Shown one piece after another: positions 26,193 through 36,992 of a stretch of DNA of 37,606 bases. Under the pieces are notes generated by a model. It was not told the DNA's origin. It was given only the letters and a program-made list of their open reading frames with translations, and ran no database searches. A program made the translations under genes and the position numbers. The stretch spans positions 1-37,606 of the forward strand of contig CAJXYS010000031.1 in assembly GCA_913063035.1 (NCBI GenBank). The letters run 5' to 3'. How positions within the stretch are numbered: position 1 is the stretch's first letter; each line of letters starts with the position of its first letter. This DNA is from an uncultured Maritimibacter sp. (lineage in GTDB: Bacteria > Pseudomonadota > Alphaproteobacteria > Rhodobacterales > Rhodobacteraceae).

Positions 26193-27284
26193 TTAGTCGC
26201 TTTGCGGTCCTTTTGAAACCCGTTTCTGAAGCGCGGCGACCTGCTTCATAAGCCGTGGCAGACGCCGGATCGCCTTGTAGCTCTCGATGCTCTGGTCCAT
26301 TTTCATCGCCGGGTAGCCCAGCAGGACACGGCCGCTCGGCACGCTGGACAGGATGCCGCTGCCACCGCCGGCGATCACGTCGTCGCCGATCTCGAGATGA
26401 TCGCCGACACCGACCTGCCCCGCGAAGACGACCCGGTCGCCGATGACGGTCGAGCCCGCGATACCGGTCTGCCCGCAGAGCAGGCAATCCTCGCCGATCC
26501 GCACGTTGTGGCCGATCTGCACGAGGTTGTCGATCTTCGTGCCGTTGCCGATCACCGTGTCGCTGAGCGTGCCGCGATCGATGGCGACGTTGGCGCCGAC
26601 CTCGACGTCGTCGCCGATCCGCACCGCGCCGAGCGAGTCGATGCGCACATACTTGCCCTGTCGCGCCGCCCCGCGCTGGCCCAGCGTCTTGCGCACCTGT
26701 TCCACCGCGCCTTCCTCGGGGGTGACGAAGGAAAACCCGTCGCCGCCGATCACCGCGCCCGGCTGCGCGATGAACCGCGCCCCGATGGTCACGCGCGCGC
26801 CGATCCGCGCGCCGGAATGGATCAGCGCGTCCGGCCCGATCCGGGCCCCGGCGCCGATGCTGACATGCGAGACGAGCCGCGCATGCGCGCCGAGGACCGC
26901 GTCCGGTCCGACCCAGCAAAAGGGTCCGATGGCGGCGCCCGCGGCGATATCGGCGGAGGGATCGATGACCGCGCTCGGGTGGATGCCGTCGGCGATCTGC
27001 AGGTCGGGCGAGAACATCCGGGTGACGCCGGCCATGGCAAACCGCGGCCGGTCGACGAAAATCGCGGCCTCCAGCCCCATGGCCTGCCAGTCCGCCCCCG
27101 CCCAGAGCACCGCCGCACGGGCGCCGCCCGCGGCCAGCGCCTCGGCGTATTTCGGCTCCATCGCCATGGCGATGTTATCGGGTCCGGCCCGCGCGGGCTC
27201 GGCCGCGCCGGTCACGGTCAGCGCGCCGTCGCCCTCGTGCCGTGCCCCGAGCGCCTCGGCGATCTCGCGGATGCTGTGAGCCAT
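26193..27284 (-). CDS. lpxD: UDP-3-O-(3-hydroxyacyl)glucosamine N-acyltransferase
   Basis: Third step of lipid A synthesis: transfers a 3-hydroxyacyl chain from ACP to UDP-3-O-acyl-glucosamine. 363 residues: an N-terminal uridine-binding domain (about 1-100), a left-handed beta-helix of hexapeptide repeats (about 101-310) and a C-terminal helix (SYKAIRRLPRLMKQVAALQKRV). The catalytic His259 lies in LVQIGHNVRIGED. ATG 27284 is the start. It is the first gene of an lpxD-acp-KAS unit, unlike the common skp-lpxD-fabZ-lpxA arrangement. Confidence 0.95.
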   Translation of the reverse strand: MAHSIREIAEALGARHEGDGALTVTGAAEPARAGPDNIAMAMEPKYAEALAAGGARAAVLWAGADWQAMGLEAAIFVDRPRFAMAGVTRMFSPDLQIADGIHPSAVIDPSADIAAGAAIGPFCWVGPDAVLGAHARLVSHVSIGAGARIGPDALIHSGARIGARVTIGARFIAQPGAVIGGDGFSFVTPEEGAVEQVRKTLGQRGAARQGKYVRIDSLGAVRIGDDVEVGANVAIDRGTLSDTVIGNGTKIDNLVQIGHNVRIGEDCLLCGQTGIAGSTVIGDRVVFAGQVGVGDHLEIGDDVIAGGGSGILSSVPSGRVLLGYPAMKMDQSIESYKAIRRLPRLMKQVAALQKRVSKGPQSD

Positions 27285-27311
27285 GAACGTCCTCCGGTCT
27301 GGCAGACAAGA

Positions 27312-27332
27312 CGGCCGCGCGCCGCGCGGCCG
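27312..27332 (-). terminator. Possible terminator between L,D-transpeptidase and lpxD
   Basis: Perfect inverted repeat with 10-base arms around a single central base (27312-27321 and 27323-27332), all G/C. In the minus direction it is followed by TCTTGTCT. It lies just after the L,D-transpeptidase stop. The weak T run makes it uncertain. Confidence 0.45.
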
Positions 27333-27353
27333 CCCGAAACCCTGCCGGAAGGC

Positions 27354-28964
27354 TTAGCTTTGAATGGCGCGGAGCGCCACCCCGGCGCGGCTGAGAGCGT
27401 CGAAGATGCGCCCGTCACGGCCATAGATGTCGGCCCGGTAATTGACGCCGCCTTTCGGATCGACCCAGGCGGTGCGGTAGGTCAGGTGCACCGGCACCGG
27501 CGACTGCAGATCGATCTGGGTCTCGCGGCCACTGTCGAGCGCACGGTGAAAGACGCCTTTCGGATCGGGGGTTTGCGGCGCGAGCAGGTGGTAGGCCAGC
27601 TCGAACGGCCGCTGGACGCGGACGCAGCCATGGCTGAAGGCGCGCACGTTCCGCCCGAACAGCGATTTCTGCGGGGTGTCGTGCAGGTAGATGTTGTAGC
27701 GGTTGGGAAACATGAACTTCACCAGCCCCAGCGCGTTCGACGGCGACGGCGGCTGCTTCATGTCGAAGGGAAAGTTCCGCTCGTTGAACTGGGTGAAATC
27801 GACGTTCTGGCGGTTCACGACCCGGCCGCGCGCATCGATCAACCGGAGATGCCCGACCGCGTTGGGATTCTGCTTGAGCTGCGGCAAGTATTCCTGCGTC
27901 GCGATGGAACGCGGCACGTTCCAGGTCGGGTTGATCACCATGTGTTCCATCACGTCCGAGAATTCCGGCGTGCGCAGGTCAGAGCGGGTCCGGCCCACGA
28001 CCACGCGGGTCTCGAAGCTGACCTTGCCGTCATCGACGACATAGCCATGAAAATCCGCCTGGTTGACGAGGATATGCCGCGCCCCGAGCGGCTTGTTGAG
28101 CCAGCGCTCGCGCTCGAGCCCCACGATGACCTGCTGCAGACGCGTCCGCGCCTGGGTATTGATCGCGGCCAGGGTGTTGTCGCCTGCCACGCCGTCCTCG
28201 GCCAGCCCGTGCTGGCGCTGGAAGCGCTGCACCGCCTGCTGAAGCGCGGCGTCGTAGCCGGCCGCGGCGGAGCGGTCCATGTACCCCATCCGGATCAGCC
28301 TGTCGCGCAGCGCGATGACCTGCGGGCCGCTGTCGCCCGGCTCGAGCTTTCCGGCGCGCACCGGCGCGCCCCAGCCGCCCTGCCCGACAAGGCGTTCCAG
28401 CCGGCGCTTTTCCTTGAGCAGGCGCACATAGCCCTGGCTCTGCGGCGGCAGCGCGCGCATATAGGCCGCCGGCGACGATTGCGAAAACGCGCGAATCTGC
28501 GCGAGGCGGTCGCGGCGCGGCGGATCGAGCACGAGCCCGGCATCCACCGACCCCGGGTCGAGAACGCCGGACTGGATATCCTCGGCATACCGCAGGAAAA
28601 GCCGGCTGATCTCGACCTCGACGCGCCCGCGATCCGCGGCGCTCCGCACCCCGGCGAGCAGCTCGCGCAGGGCCGCCGGACGGTAGCGGTCCGCGGGCAG
28701 GCCGTGATCCCCGGCCGCCTCGAGCGCGGCGACGAGGGCGGTGCGGCGCTTGGCGTCGTCACGCCCGGTCCAAAGCGCCTCGTACTCCGTCTCGCGGTAA
28801 AAGGCCGACAGGGCCGGATCCTCCGCGGCGGTCTCGGCCACCGCCTGCTTGAACGCGGTGATCTGGGCCAGCGCCCCCTGCGGCGTGGCCACCAGAAGCG
28901 CCAGCAGCATCAACGCCGCCTGCAGGCGCAGGCCGAAAGTCAGCGTCTTTCCGTCATCAGTCAT
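27354..28964 (-). CDS. Murein L,D-transpeptidase (YcbB/LdtD type)
   Basis: Periplasmic enzyme forming 3-3 cross-links in peptidoglycan. 536 residues: an N-terminal signal/anchor (LQAALMLLALLVATPQGALAQ, about 14-34), a scaffold domain (about 40-190), a PG_binding_1 domain (about 205-272, LEPGDSGPQVIALRDRLIRMGYM) and a YkuD catalytic domain (about 295-475). The active-site motif is SHGCVRV with nucleophile Cys447; His428 lies in YLHDTPQ. ATG 28964 (MTDDGKTLTF) is chosen because it places the signal peptide normally. It is divergent from a MepK-like gene; in E. coli ycbB and ycbK are also neighbours. Confidence 0.92.
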   Translation of the reverse strand: MTDDGKTLTFGLRLQAALMLLALLVATPQGALAQITAFKQAVAETAAEDPALSAFYRETEYEALWTGRDDAKRRTALVAALEAAGDHGLPADRYRPAALRELLAGVRSAADRGRVEVEISRLFLRYAEDIQSGVLDPGSVDAGLVLDPPRRDRLAQIRAFSQSSPAAYMRALPPQSQGYVRLLKEKRRLERLVGQGGWGAPVRAGKLEPGDSGPQVIALRDRLIRMGYMDRSAAAGYDAALQQAVQRFQRQHGLAEDGVAGDNTLAAINTQARTRLQQVIVGLERERWLNKPLGARHILVNQADFHGYVVDDGKVSFETRVVVGRTRSDLRTPEFSDVMEHMVINPTWNVPRSIATQEYLPQLKQNPNAVGHLRLIDARGRVVNRQNVDFTQFNERNFPFDMKQPPSPSNALGLVKFMFPNRYNIYLHDTPQKSLFGRNVRAFSHGCVRVQRPFELAYHLLAPQTPDPKGVFHRALDSGRETQIDLQSPVPVHLTYRTAWVDPKGGVNYRADIYGRDGRIFDALSRAGVALRAIQS

Positions 28965-29279
28965 CGTATCCGATCCAAATCTCTGTCCGCGGCACAGGCA
29001 TATCCTTAGCTGAATGCTACGGTTTCCCCATCGCCTGTCCACTCACGTTTAAGCCAATGGCCTGCCCTGTCGCGCGTTTACAACGCCCTGCGGAAAACGC
29101 GATGCCCGCCCCCGAACCAGTGAAGTTGAGCGAAACTTTGCCGATTTTGCCCCCGCCCGCATATTCTCGACGTGCCCGGCTTGGCGCGGCGGGGGGTCTT
29201 GTGCGATAAAACCTTCGTCTGGGGGGACATTTCGCGAAGCTGCATCAAGCAGCGGGCAAAAACGGGACAGGCACGACTC
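28965..29279. other. Divergent regulatory interval, L,D-transpeptidase / MepK-like pair
   Basis: About 315 bases with no gene. It must contain promoters for both flanking murein genes. The best plus-strand candidate is TTGCCG followed after 18 bases by TATTCT (around 29140-29170); it is weak. No repeats or hairpins stand out. Confidence 0.35.
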
Positions 29280-29849
29280 ATGGCAGCTGACACTTCCGCG
29301 ACGTTGACCAGGCGCGCGCTTCTGGGCGCCTTTGCCGCAACCGCCGCCACCGCGGCACCCTACTACGCCAACGCGGCCGGCTTCCTGCGCGGCGGCGGCG
29401 ACATCCGGCGGCTCCGCATGCATTCCCAGCGCACGGGCGAAACGCTCGAGACCATCTACTGGATCGAGGGCGAGTACATCCGCGAGGCGCTGCGCGAGAT
29501 CAACTACTTCATGCGTGACTGGCGAACCGACGGCGTCACGAGCATCGACAATCGCGCCATCGACATCATGGCCGCGGCGCACGGCCTGCTCGAGGTGGAC
29601 GAACCCTACATGCTGCTTTCGGGCTACCGCTCGCCGCAGACGAACGCGATGCTGCGCCGCCGGTCCAGCGGCGTCGCGAAGAACTCGCTGCATCTCAAGG
29701 GCCAGGCGGCCGACCTGCGGCTCAACTCGCGCTCGGTCAGCCAGATGGCCCGCGCCGCCGAGGCCTGCCGGGCCGGCGGCGTCGGGCGCTACTCGCGCTC
29801 GAACTTCGTGCATATGGATTGCGGCACGGTGCGCAGCTGGGGCCGGTAG
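29280..29849 (+). CDS. Tat-exported DUF882/YcbK (MepK-like) murein peptidase
   Basis: 189 residues. Twin-arginine signal TLTRRALLGAFAATAATA, cleavage after about residue 32. The M15-type (LAS) zinc site is visible: LSGYRSPQTNAML, then His138 and Asp145 in LHLKGQAADLRL, and His178 in NFVHMDCG. E. coli MepK cleaves mDap-mDap (3-3) cross-links, the product of L,D-transpeptidases, and this gene lies divergent to one, so the two probably make and cut the same bonds. ATG 29280 (MAADTSATLTRR) fits the Tat signal. A terminator follows the stop at 29880. Confidence 0.9.
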   Translation: MAADTSATLTRRALLGAFAATAATAAPYYANAAGFLRGGGDIRRLRMHSQRTGETLETIYWIEGEYIREALREINYFMRDWRTDGVTSIDNRAIDIMAAAHGLLEVDEPYMLLSGYRSPQTNAMLRRRSSGVAKNSLHLKGQAADLRLNSRSVSQMARAAEACRAGGVGRYSRSNFVHMDCGTVRSWGR

Positions 29850-29879
29850 GCCGCCGCCCCATCCCCCGCTGCCCCGACG

Positions 29880-29904
29880 CGCCCGCCCTGACCGGCGGGC
29901 GTTT
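29880..29904 (+). terminator. Terminator after the MepK-like gene
   Basis: CGCCCGCC (29880-29887) pairs with GGCGGGCG (29894-29901), loop CTGACC, followed by TTT. It is placed between the converging MepK-like gene and proA. Confidence 0.7.
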
Positions 29905-29909
29905 CCCGT

Positions 29910-31171
29910 TCAGGACCGGATCGTGCCGTCGCCCTCGACGAGATACTTGAAGCTGGTGAGCTGCTCGGCCCCGACCGGGCCGCGGGCATGCATCTTTCCG
30001 GTGGCGATGCCGATCTCGGCCCCCATGCCGAACTCGCCCCCGTCGGCGAACTGGGTCGAGGCGTTGCGCATCAGGATCGCGCTGTCGAGCCGGGAGAAGA
30101 AGCGATCCGCCGTCGCGTCGTTCTCGGTGATGATCGCATCCGTGTGCTGAGAGCCGAACCGCCGGATATGGGCGATCGCCCCGTCGACGCCGTCCACCGC
30201 CCGCGCCGCGATGATCATGTCGAGATACTCGCGGCCGTAATCCTCGTCACCCGCGGGCACGGTGCCGGCGACAGCCCGGAGCGTCTCGTCGGCCCGCACC
30301 TCGACCCCGGCGGCGACGAGATCCTCCAGGAAGGGCGCACCGTGCGCGTCGAAGAACGCCCGGTCCACCAGGACGCATTCCGCGGCGCCGCAGATGCCGG
30401 TGCGCCGGGTCTTGGCGTTCAGGATCACGCGGCGCGCCTTCTCGATGTCGGCGTCCCGATCGACATAGATGTGGCAGATCCCTTCGAGATGGGCGAAGAC
30501 CGGCACCCGCGCCTCGCGCTGCACCAGCCCGACAAGCCCCTTGCCGCCGCGCGGCACGATCACGTCGATGAACGCGGTGGCCTTCAGCATTTCGCTGACT
30601 GCCGCCCGGTCGCGCGTCGGCACCAGCTGGATCGCCGTCCCGGGCAGGCCCGCGGCGGCGAGGCCTTCGATCAGGCATTCATGGATCAGCCCTGAGCTGT
30701 GGAAGCTTTCCGATCCGCCACGCAGGATCACGGCGTTCCCGGCCTTGAGGCAGAGCGCCCCGGCATCCGCCGTGACGTTCGGACGGCTTTCATAGATCAC
30801 GCCGACCACGCCGAGCGGCGTGCGCACGCGCCGGATATGCAGCCCCGACGGCATGTCCCATTCGGCCATGACCCGGCCCACCGGGTCGTCCTGCGCGGCC
30901 ACGGCGCGCAGCCCGGCGACGATCCCGCTGATCCGATCCTCGTCCAGCATCAGCCGATCCATCATCGCGGGGCTGAGCCCCTTATCCCGGCCGAACGCCA
31001 GGTCGCGCCGGTTGGCCGCGACGATATCGGCGCGGCGCCGCCAGACCGCGTCGGCCGCCGCCTCAAGCGCCCGGCGCTTCTGCTCGGCGCCGGCATAGGC
31101 CAGTTCCGCCGCGGCCGCGCGCGCAGCGGTCCCGATATCGCGCATCAGCGCGGGAATGTTCTGCGTGTCCG

Positions 31172-31175
<4 letters not shown>
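29910..31175 (-). CDS. proA: Gamma-glutamyl phosphate reductase
   Basis: Second step of proline synthesis, reducing glutamyl-5-phosphate with NADPH. 421 residues, aldehyde-dehydrogenase fold. Motifs: [32 protein letters not shown] (read in parts), [11 protein letters not shown], and the catalytic Cys262 in [14 protein letters not shown] 31175 overlaps the proB stop by an ATGA tetranucleotide, so the two are translationally coupled. A longer frame upstream is out-of-frame proB and was discarded. Confidence 0.96.
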
Positions 31176-33342
<2,167 letters not shown>

Positions 33343-33366
33343 CTATCGCAAAAGGGACGGACGGGC

Positions 33367-33906
33367 TCAATCGAGTTTACGCAGGTAGGTCCAGGTGGGC
33401 ACGGTCGCGCCCCGGGCCACGGAATAGGCTTCGGCATCGCCGAGATACTCGAACCCCGCCCGCGTCAGCACCCGGGCCGAGGGCGCGTTTTCCTGGAAGA
33501 CGGAGGCGAAATAGGTCTTGTTGCCCAGCGGGTTGGCGCGGATCAGCGCCTGCACGGCCTCCGACGCGTAGCCCGCGTTCCAGAACGCCGGCGCCACCCA
33601 GTAGCCGATCTCGGACTGGTCGCGGTCGAGTTCCTTGAGGGAGATGATCCCCAGCACCTCGGACTGGCCGTCGGCGCTGCCGTCCATGGCCCAGACATGC
33701 TCGTCCCGGGCGTCGGCCATCGCGCGCGCGATGAAGGCCTCGGTCGCGCCGGGCGGCAGCGGGTGCGGAACCGTCGTGGTCATCTCGGCCACGCGCCGGT
33801 CGCCGGCATAGAAGGTGATGAGCCCTTCGTCGGATTTCCTGAGCGGGCGCAGGGTAATGCGCTCCGCCTCGACCACGGGTTGAACGACCATCTGCTCGAT
33901 TTTCAC
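33367..33906 (-). CDS. GNAT-family N-acetyltransferase (RimJ/RimL type)
   Basis: 179 residues of the acetyltransf_3 type, which acetylates protein N-termini or small amines. ERITLRPLRKSDEGLITFY starts the fold; EIGYWVAPAFWNAGYASEAVQALI holds the acetyl-CoA-binding strand/helix; FQENAPSARVLTRAGFEYLG is the usual C-terminal motif. I chose GTG 33906 because AGGGAGG lies eight bases upstream; ATG 33891 is the alternative. The substrate is unknown. It lies between rpmA and obgE on the same strand. Confidence 0.88.
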   Translation of the reverse strand: MKIEQMVVQPVVEAERITLRPLRKSDEGLITFYAGDRRVAEMTTTVPHPLPPGATEAFIARAMADARDEHVWAMDGSADGQSEVLGIISLKELDRDQSEIGYWVAPAFWNAGYASEAVQALIRANPLGNKTYFASVFQENAPSARVLTRAGFEYLGDAEAYSVARGATVPTWTYLRKLD

Positions 33907-34079
33907 CAATACTACCTCCCTAGACTTATGGCGCGGCCTCCCCGCGCGCGCCATTCCGGTTCTCTCGCCCGCGCCCTCGAGATGGCGACGGCTGCCCTGT
34001 CGCGCAAGCGTCCTGTCACGCAACCGGGACGGATCGTGACCGCTTAGACGGCGATCATGACTTTCCGGTTAAGAAATGG

Positions 34080-34110
34080 AAAAGGGGACCGGCCGGTGCC
34101 GATCCCCTTG
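34080..34110 (-). terminator. Terminator of the rplU-rpmA operon
   Basis: On the minus strand AAGGGGA (34109-34103) pairs with TCCCCTT (34088-34082), with further inner C/G pairs, followed by TTCC. It lies about 30 bases after the rpmA stop. Confidence 0.75.
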
Positions 34111-34136
34111 AAACTCTTGCGACTCTCAGGTCCGGC

Positions 34137-34406
34137 TTACTCGGCGGCCTCCGCTTCGGGAAGCACGGATACGAAGGTACGGCCCTTGAACCCCTTGCGG
34201 AAGGTCACACGCCCCTCGTCGATCGCGTAGATGGTGTGATCCTTGCCCATGCCGACACCCTCGCCCGGCCACCACTTGGTGCCGCGCTGGCGCAGGATGA
34301 TGTTGCCCGGAATCACTTCCTGGCCACCGAATTTCTTGACCCCGAGACGGCGTCCGGCGGAGTCGCGACCGTTACGGGACGAACCGCCTGCTTTCTTGTG
34401 TGCCAT
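34137..34406 (-). CDS. rpmA: 50S ribosomal protein L27
   Basis: 89 residues, [20 protein letters not shown], a textbook L27 N-terminus that reaches the peptidyl-transferase centre. The start AHKKAGG shows no Firmicute-type N-terminal cleavage extension. It lies six bases after the rplU stop and is followed by a terminator. Confidence 0.98.
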   Translation of the reverse strand: MAHKKAGGSSRNGRDSAGRRLGVKKFGGQEVIPGNIILRQRGTKWWPGEGVGMGKDHTIYAIDEGRVTFRKGFKGRTFVSVLPEAEAAE

Positions 34407-34412
34407 TGGTCG

Positions 34413-35063
34413 TTACTCCTTGTCTGCGGCCAGGGTCTTCGCCTGCGCGACCCAGTCCGGCTTGATTTTCACGGTCTCGACCGCGGCGATGTCGTCTTCG
34501 CTCATGGCCGCGAGCTGCGCGTAGGTGGTGATGCCGGCCTCGGCCAGCTTCTTGACGGCGGCCGGGCCGACGCCGGTGATCGCCGACAGGTCGTCCGCGG
34601 CGGCGGGCTTCGCCTCGGCCTTGGCGGGCGCGGCCTTGGCGGCGGCCTTCTTCGGCGCGGCCGTCTTCTTGGCCGGTGCCGCGGCCTCGACCGCGGCGCC
34701 CGACACCGAGCCGGCCCCGATCGCGGCCTTCACGCCGCTCTTGTCGGCGCCCGACGCGAGAATGTCGGTCACCCGCAGGAGCGTCAGCTGCTGGCGATGA
34801 CCGCGGGTGCGCTGCGAGCCGTGCTTGCGGCGGCGCTTGACGAAGTGGATGACCTTGTCGCCCTTGATCTGGTCGATGACCTCGGCCTGCACGGCCGCGC
34901 CGTCGACGAGGGGCGTGCCCATCGTCACCTTGTCGCCGCCGACCATCAGGACCTCGTTGAACTGAACGGTCTCGCCGGCATCGGCGGCCAGCTTCTCGAC
35001 CCGGAGCACGTCGCCGCTCTGGACCTTGTATTGCTTGCCGCCGGTTTTCATCACCGCGAACAT
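34413..35063 (-). CDS. rplU: 50S ribosomal protein L21 with C-terminal helix-hairpin-helix extension
   Basis: The first 103 residues are normal L21 ([37 protein letters not shown]). The protein then continues to 216 residues: an Ala/Lys/Pro-rich linker (about 120-157) and a compact domain (about 158-210) with [31 protein letters not shown], a helix-hairpin-helix fold of the kind that binds nucleic acid. The extended L21 is, as far as I recall, widespread in Rhodobacterales. Its role on the ribosome is not known to me. ATG 35063; promoter and leader at 35174-35236. Confidence 0.96.
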   Translation of the reverse strand: MFAVMKTGGKQYKVQSGDVLRVEKLAADAGETVQFNEVLMVGGDKVTMGTPLVDGAAVQAEVIDQIKGDKVIHFVKRRRKHGSQRTRGHRQQLTLLRVTDILASGADKSGVKAAIGAGSVSGAAVEAAAPAKKTAAPKKAAAKAAPAKAEAKPAAADDLSAITGVGPAAVKKLAEAGITTYAQLAAMSEDDIAAVETVKIKPDWVAQAKTLAADKE

Positions 35064-35173
35064 CTGCGTCTTCCTTTTCCTTGCCGCGCCCTGCGGCCCC
35101 CGTTCGGGTGTTCGTCGCGGGTTTTCCCGCGCCTCGGGCTGCGCGCCCCTTGCGGGCGGTTGTCAAAACAGGA

Positions 35174-35236
35174 CCACGCGGCAGCCAGGGCCCCGCGTGG
35201 AGGCCGCTGTATCGGTCAATCCGGCCCTGTTGTCAA
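35174..35236 (-). promoter_or_regulatory. rplU promoter and 5' leader hairpin
   Basis: On the minus strand: -35 TTGACA (35236-35231), a 17-base spacer and -10 GATACA (35213-35208), a near-ideal housekeeping promoter. The predicted start (about 35201) is directly followed by a strong hairpin, CCACGCGG (35200-35193) with CCGCGTGG (35181-35174), then TCCTGTTTTG. The leader is about 140 bases. The hairpin at the very 5' end with a partial T run could be an mRNA stabiliser or a ribosomal-protein attenuator. Confidence 0.65.
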
Positions 35237-35256
35237 GCGCTGCGCACGGGGCCGGT

Positions 35257-36081
35257 TCAGATCTTCTGGCCGGACATGAAGCGCGCCACCGACGCGCCCA
35301 GCCGGCGCGAGATCGCGGTGAACATCGTGTCGAAGGCTTCGAAAAGCGCCCGGTTGTAGCGCCGGCCGACATCGCTTTCGGAGAAGGCGATATAGGCGTC
35401 GAGTTCCCCACCCGTCAGCGGACGGTAGGCCAGCGCAAGGTAGGAATAGATCCACTCCTCGGTATCGCGGCGGATCTCGGGTTCCTGCGACCAGACATCG
35501 GCCAGCATTTCCTCCTCGCTCATGGCGTAGGGAAAAGCGTCTCCTTCGTTCAGCGCGACGTAGAAGGCGTAGTTGGCGTTGAGCGCCCCGACCACGTTCG
35601 ATTCGACCAGGTCGTTGGCGTCCACGAAGGCGCGCAGCCGCCCGATGCGCGGGCCGTCGGCCGCGATCAGATCCTCCAGCAGCGCCTTGCTCTCGTCCTC
35701 CACCTCCGGGTCGAGCAGCGCGCTGCGCGCGCTGACCTCCAGCGTGATGACCCGCTCGCCGAGGTCCGACTCGAAGAAATCCAGCGCCTTCTCGACGGTG
35801 GCGGGTTCCAGCCGGCCGGCGAAATCGGTGATGAAGATCTCGCGCATCGCGTCGGTCGCGTAGATGCCCGAGACCGTGGCCTCCCAGGCCGCGCCGCCCG
35901 AGCCGGGGAAGAACTGCGTCTCCAGCTCCCCGGCGTAATCGAGGCCCTCGGCGCGCATCACCTCGAGCACGTCGCTCATGCCGAGCGCCTCGAGCAGCCG
36001 CCGCTCCTCGGGCGTGGGGGTCGCGGCCATGGCCGGGGTCCAGACCAGAAGAAGAAGCGCAAACAGGAATCGGTGTGCCAT
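35257..36081 (-). CDS. Secreted DUF2059 domain protein
   Basis: 274 residues. Signal peptide MAHRFLFALLLLVWTPAMAA, cleavage near residue 20. The mature part is helical and acidic with a DUF2059-type region (about 75-135, IFITDFAGRLEPATVEKALDFFES) and a second copy-like segment near the C-terminus (LTGGELDAYIAFSESDVGRRYNRALFEAF), both matching the pattern of a helix followed by 'FY/FES..G'. The function is unknown. It lies immediately downstream of tRNA-Ser in the opposite orientation; its stop is next to the rplU promoter. Confidence 0.82.
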   Translation of the reverse strand: MAHRFLFALLLLVWTPAMAATPTPEERRLLEALGMSDVLEVMRAEGLDYAGELETQFFPGSGGAAWEATVSGIYATDAMREIFITDFAGRLEPATVEKALDFFESDLGERVITLEVSARSALLDPEVEDESKALLEDLIAADGPRIGRLRAFVDANDLVESNVVGALNANYAFYVALNEGDAFPYAMSEEEMLADVWSQEPEIRRDTEEWIYSYLALAYRPLTGGELDAYIAFSESDVGRRYNRALFEAFDTMFTAISRRLGASVARFMSGQKI

Positions 36082-36202
36082 GTGTCAGCCGTCCGGAGGA
36101 AACCGGGGCCGCGTCCGCCCCCGCATGACGACGAGTCCTAGCACCGGGTGGCCCGGAATCCAATCACCCTCGCCCGCGGCCGAGCACGCCGCATACGGGG
36201 GG

Positions 36203-36230
36203 TTGCACGCGCGGTGTCATAGGGTTATCT
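36203..36230 (+). promoter_or_regulatory. Promoter of tRNA-Ser
   Basis: TTGCAC (36203-36208), a 16-base spacer and TTATCT (36225-36230), about 30 bases ahead of the tRNA. Confidence 0.5.
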
Positions 36231-36260
36231 CAGCCCCGCGACCGCGCAGAACGCGCTTGC

Positions 36261-36350
36261 GGAGAGGTGCCGGAGTGGTCGAACGGGGCGGTCTCGAAAA
36301 CCGTTGAGCCTTCACGGGCTCCCAGGGTTCGAATCCCTGTCTCTCCGCCA
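36261..36350 (+). tRNA. tRNA-Ser (anticodon CGA)
   Basis: 90 bases: acceptor GGAGAGG with TCTCTCC, D arm GTGCCGGAGTGGTCGAACGGG, anticodon loop CTCGAAA (CGA), a long variable arm (GAGCC-TTCAC-GGGCTC), T arm CAGGG-TTCGAAT-CCCTG, G discriminator and encoded CCA. A class II tRNA, reading UCG codons. Confidence 0.96.
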
Positions 36351-36461
36351 CTAAATCCAAAGTTATCATTTTATTTCAATGCACTAGCAGATTTGGGTTG
36401 GCAGGTGAACGCATCCTACCCGCCAACGCCGGAAGCGGTAACTTTGTGCAGCCTCGCCTTC

Positions 36462-36992
36462 TCAAAGCTCGAAGTCTTTCCTGAGCGACTTCTTGGGTAT
36501 CAAGGTTCCCATCGTCAAGTGAAGCGCACCATCTGGAGCTTCAAACACGCTTTTAGCAAAGACTGAGATGGGCATATCCTCTTTGTATCGTTCCTTAATC
36601 GCTATCATCGCATCACGATCCAATCTCCCAACAACGACTTGTCGCTCATTTGTCGTGTCGATCACCAGAATATCTTCAAGCTCTCCAGATTCTGAGAACT
36701 GCCTTTGCAGCTCTAAGCTGTAGTCGTCGCGCTTGATGATGCGTTTAAGGAGTTTTTGAGCCGCTTTTTTATGTTCGGGGTTGGGCTCAAATATCAGGTA
36801 AGAATCGTTTTCTTTCGAGACGTTAGGCAAATAGACCCAGTCCTTTCCTGGGTGCTTATTCTCGATCATTGAACTATCCCAATAGCCACCTGAACCATCA
36901 GATCGACGTTCGGTTGATCGGCTTGCGGTTCGCTTCTTCAAAAGAAAAAAGACAACCGCTCCGATAAGGATGACGATTAGGGCGATTTCCAC
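36462..36992 (-). CDS. Membrane-anchored protein of unknown function (acquired segment)
   Basis: 176 residues from GTG 36992, chosen because AAGGAG lies eight bases upstream; an ATG twelve codons earlier is possible but has no ribosome site. VEIALIVILIGAVVFFLLKK is one N-terminal membrane helix followed by a basic stop-transfer stretch; the remaining 120 or so residues are soluble with mixed alpha/beta character (KAAQKLLKRIIKRDDYSLELQ, LVIDTTNERQVVVGRLDRDA). The last part loosely recalls a HIRAN-type pattern, at low confidence. Codon use is visibly AT-richer than in all neighbours. It lies right after tRNA-Ser, which supports horizontal origin. Confidence 0.75.
   Translation of the reverse strand: MEIALIVILIGAVVFFLLKKRTASRSTERRSDGSGGYWDSSMIENKHPGKDWVYLPNVSKENDSYLIFEPNPEHKKAAQKLLKRIIKRDDYSLELQRQFSESGELEDILVIDTTNERQVVVGRLDRDAMIAIKERYKEDMPISVFAKSVFEAPDGALHLTMGTLIPKKSLRKDFEL

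Noticed and set aside
26397-29009. 870-codon plus-strand frame
   Set aside because: Antisense to lpxD and the L,D-transpeptidase, both of which have intact motifs.
36267-36566. Plus-strand 99-residue frame beginning MPEWSNGAVSKTVEPS
   Set aside because: It is translated through tRNA-Ser and then antisense to the real minus-strand gene.
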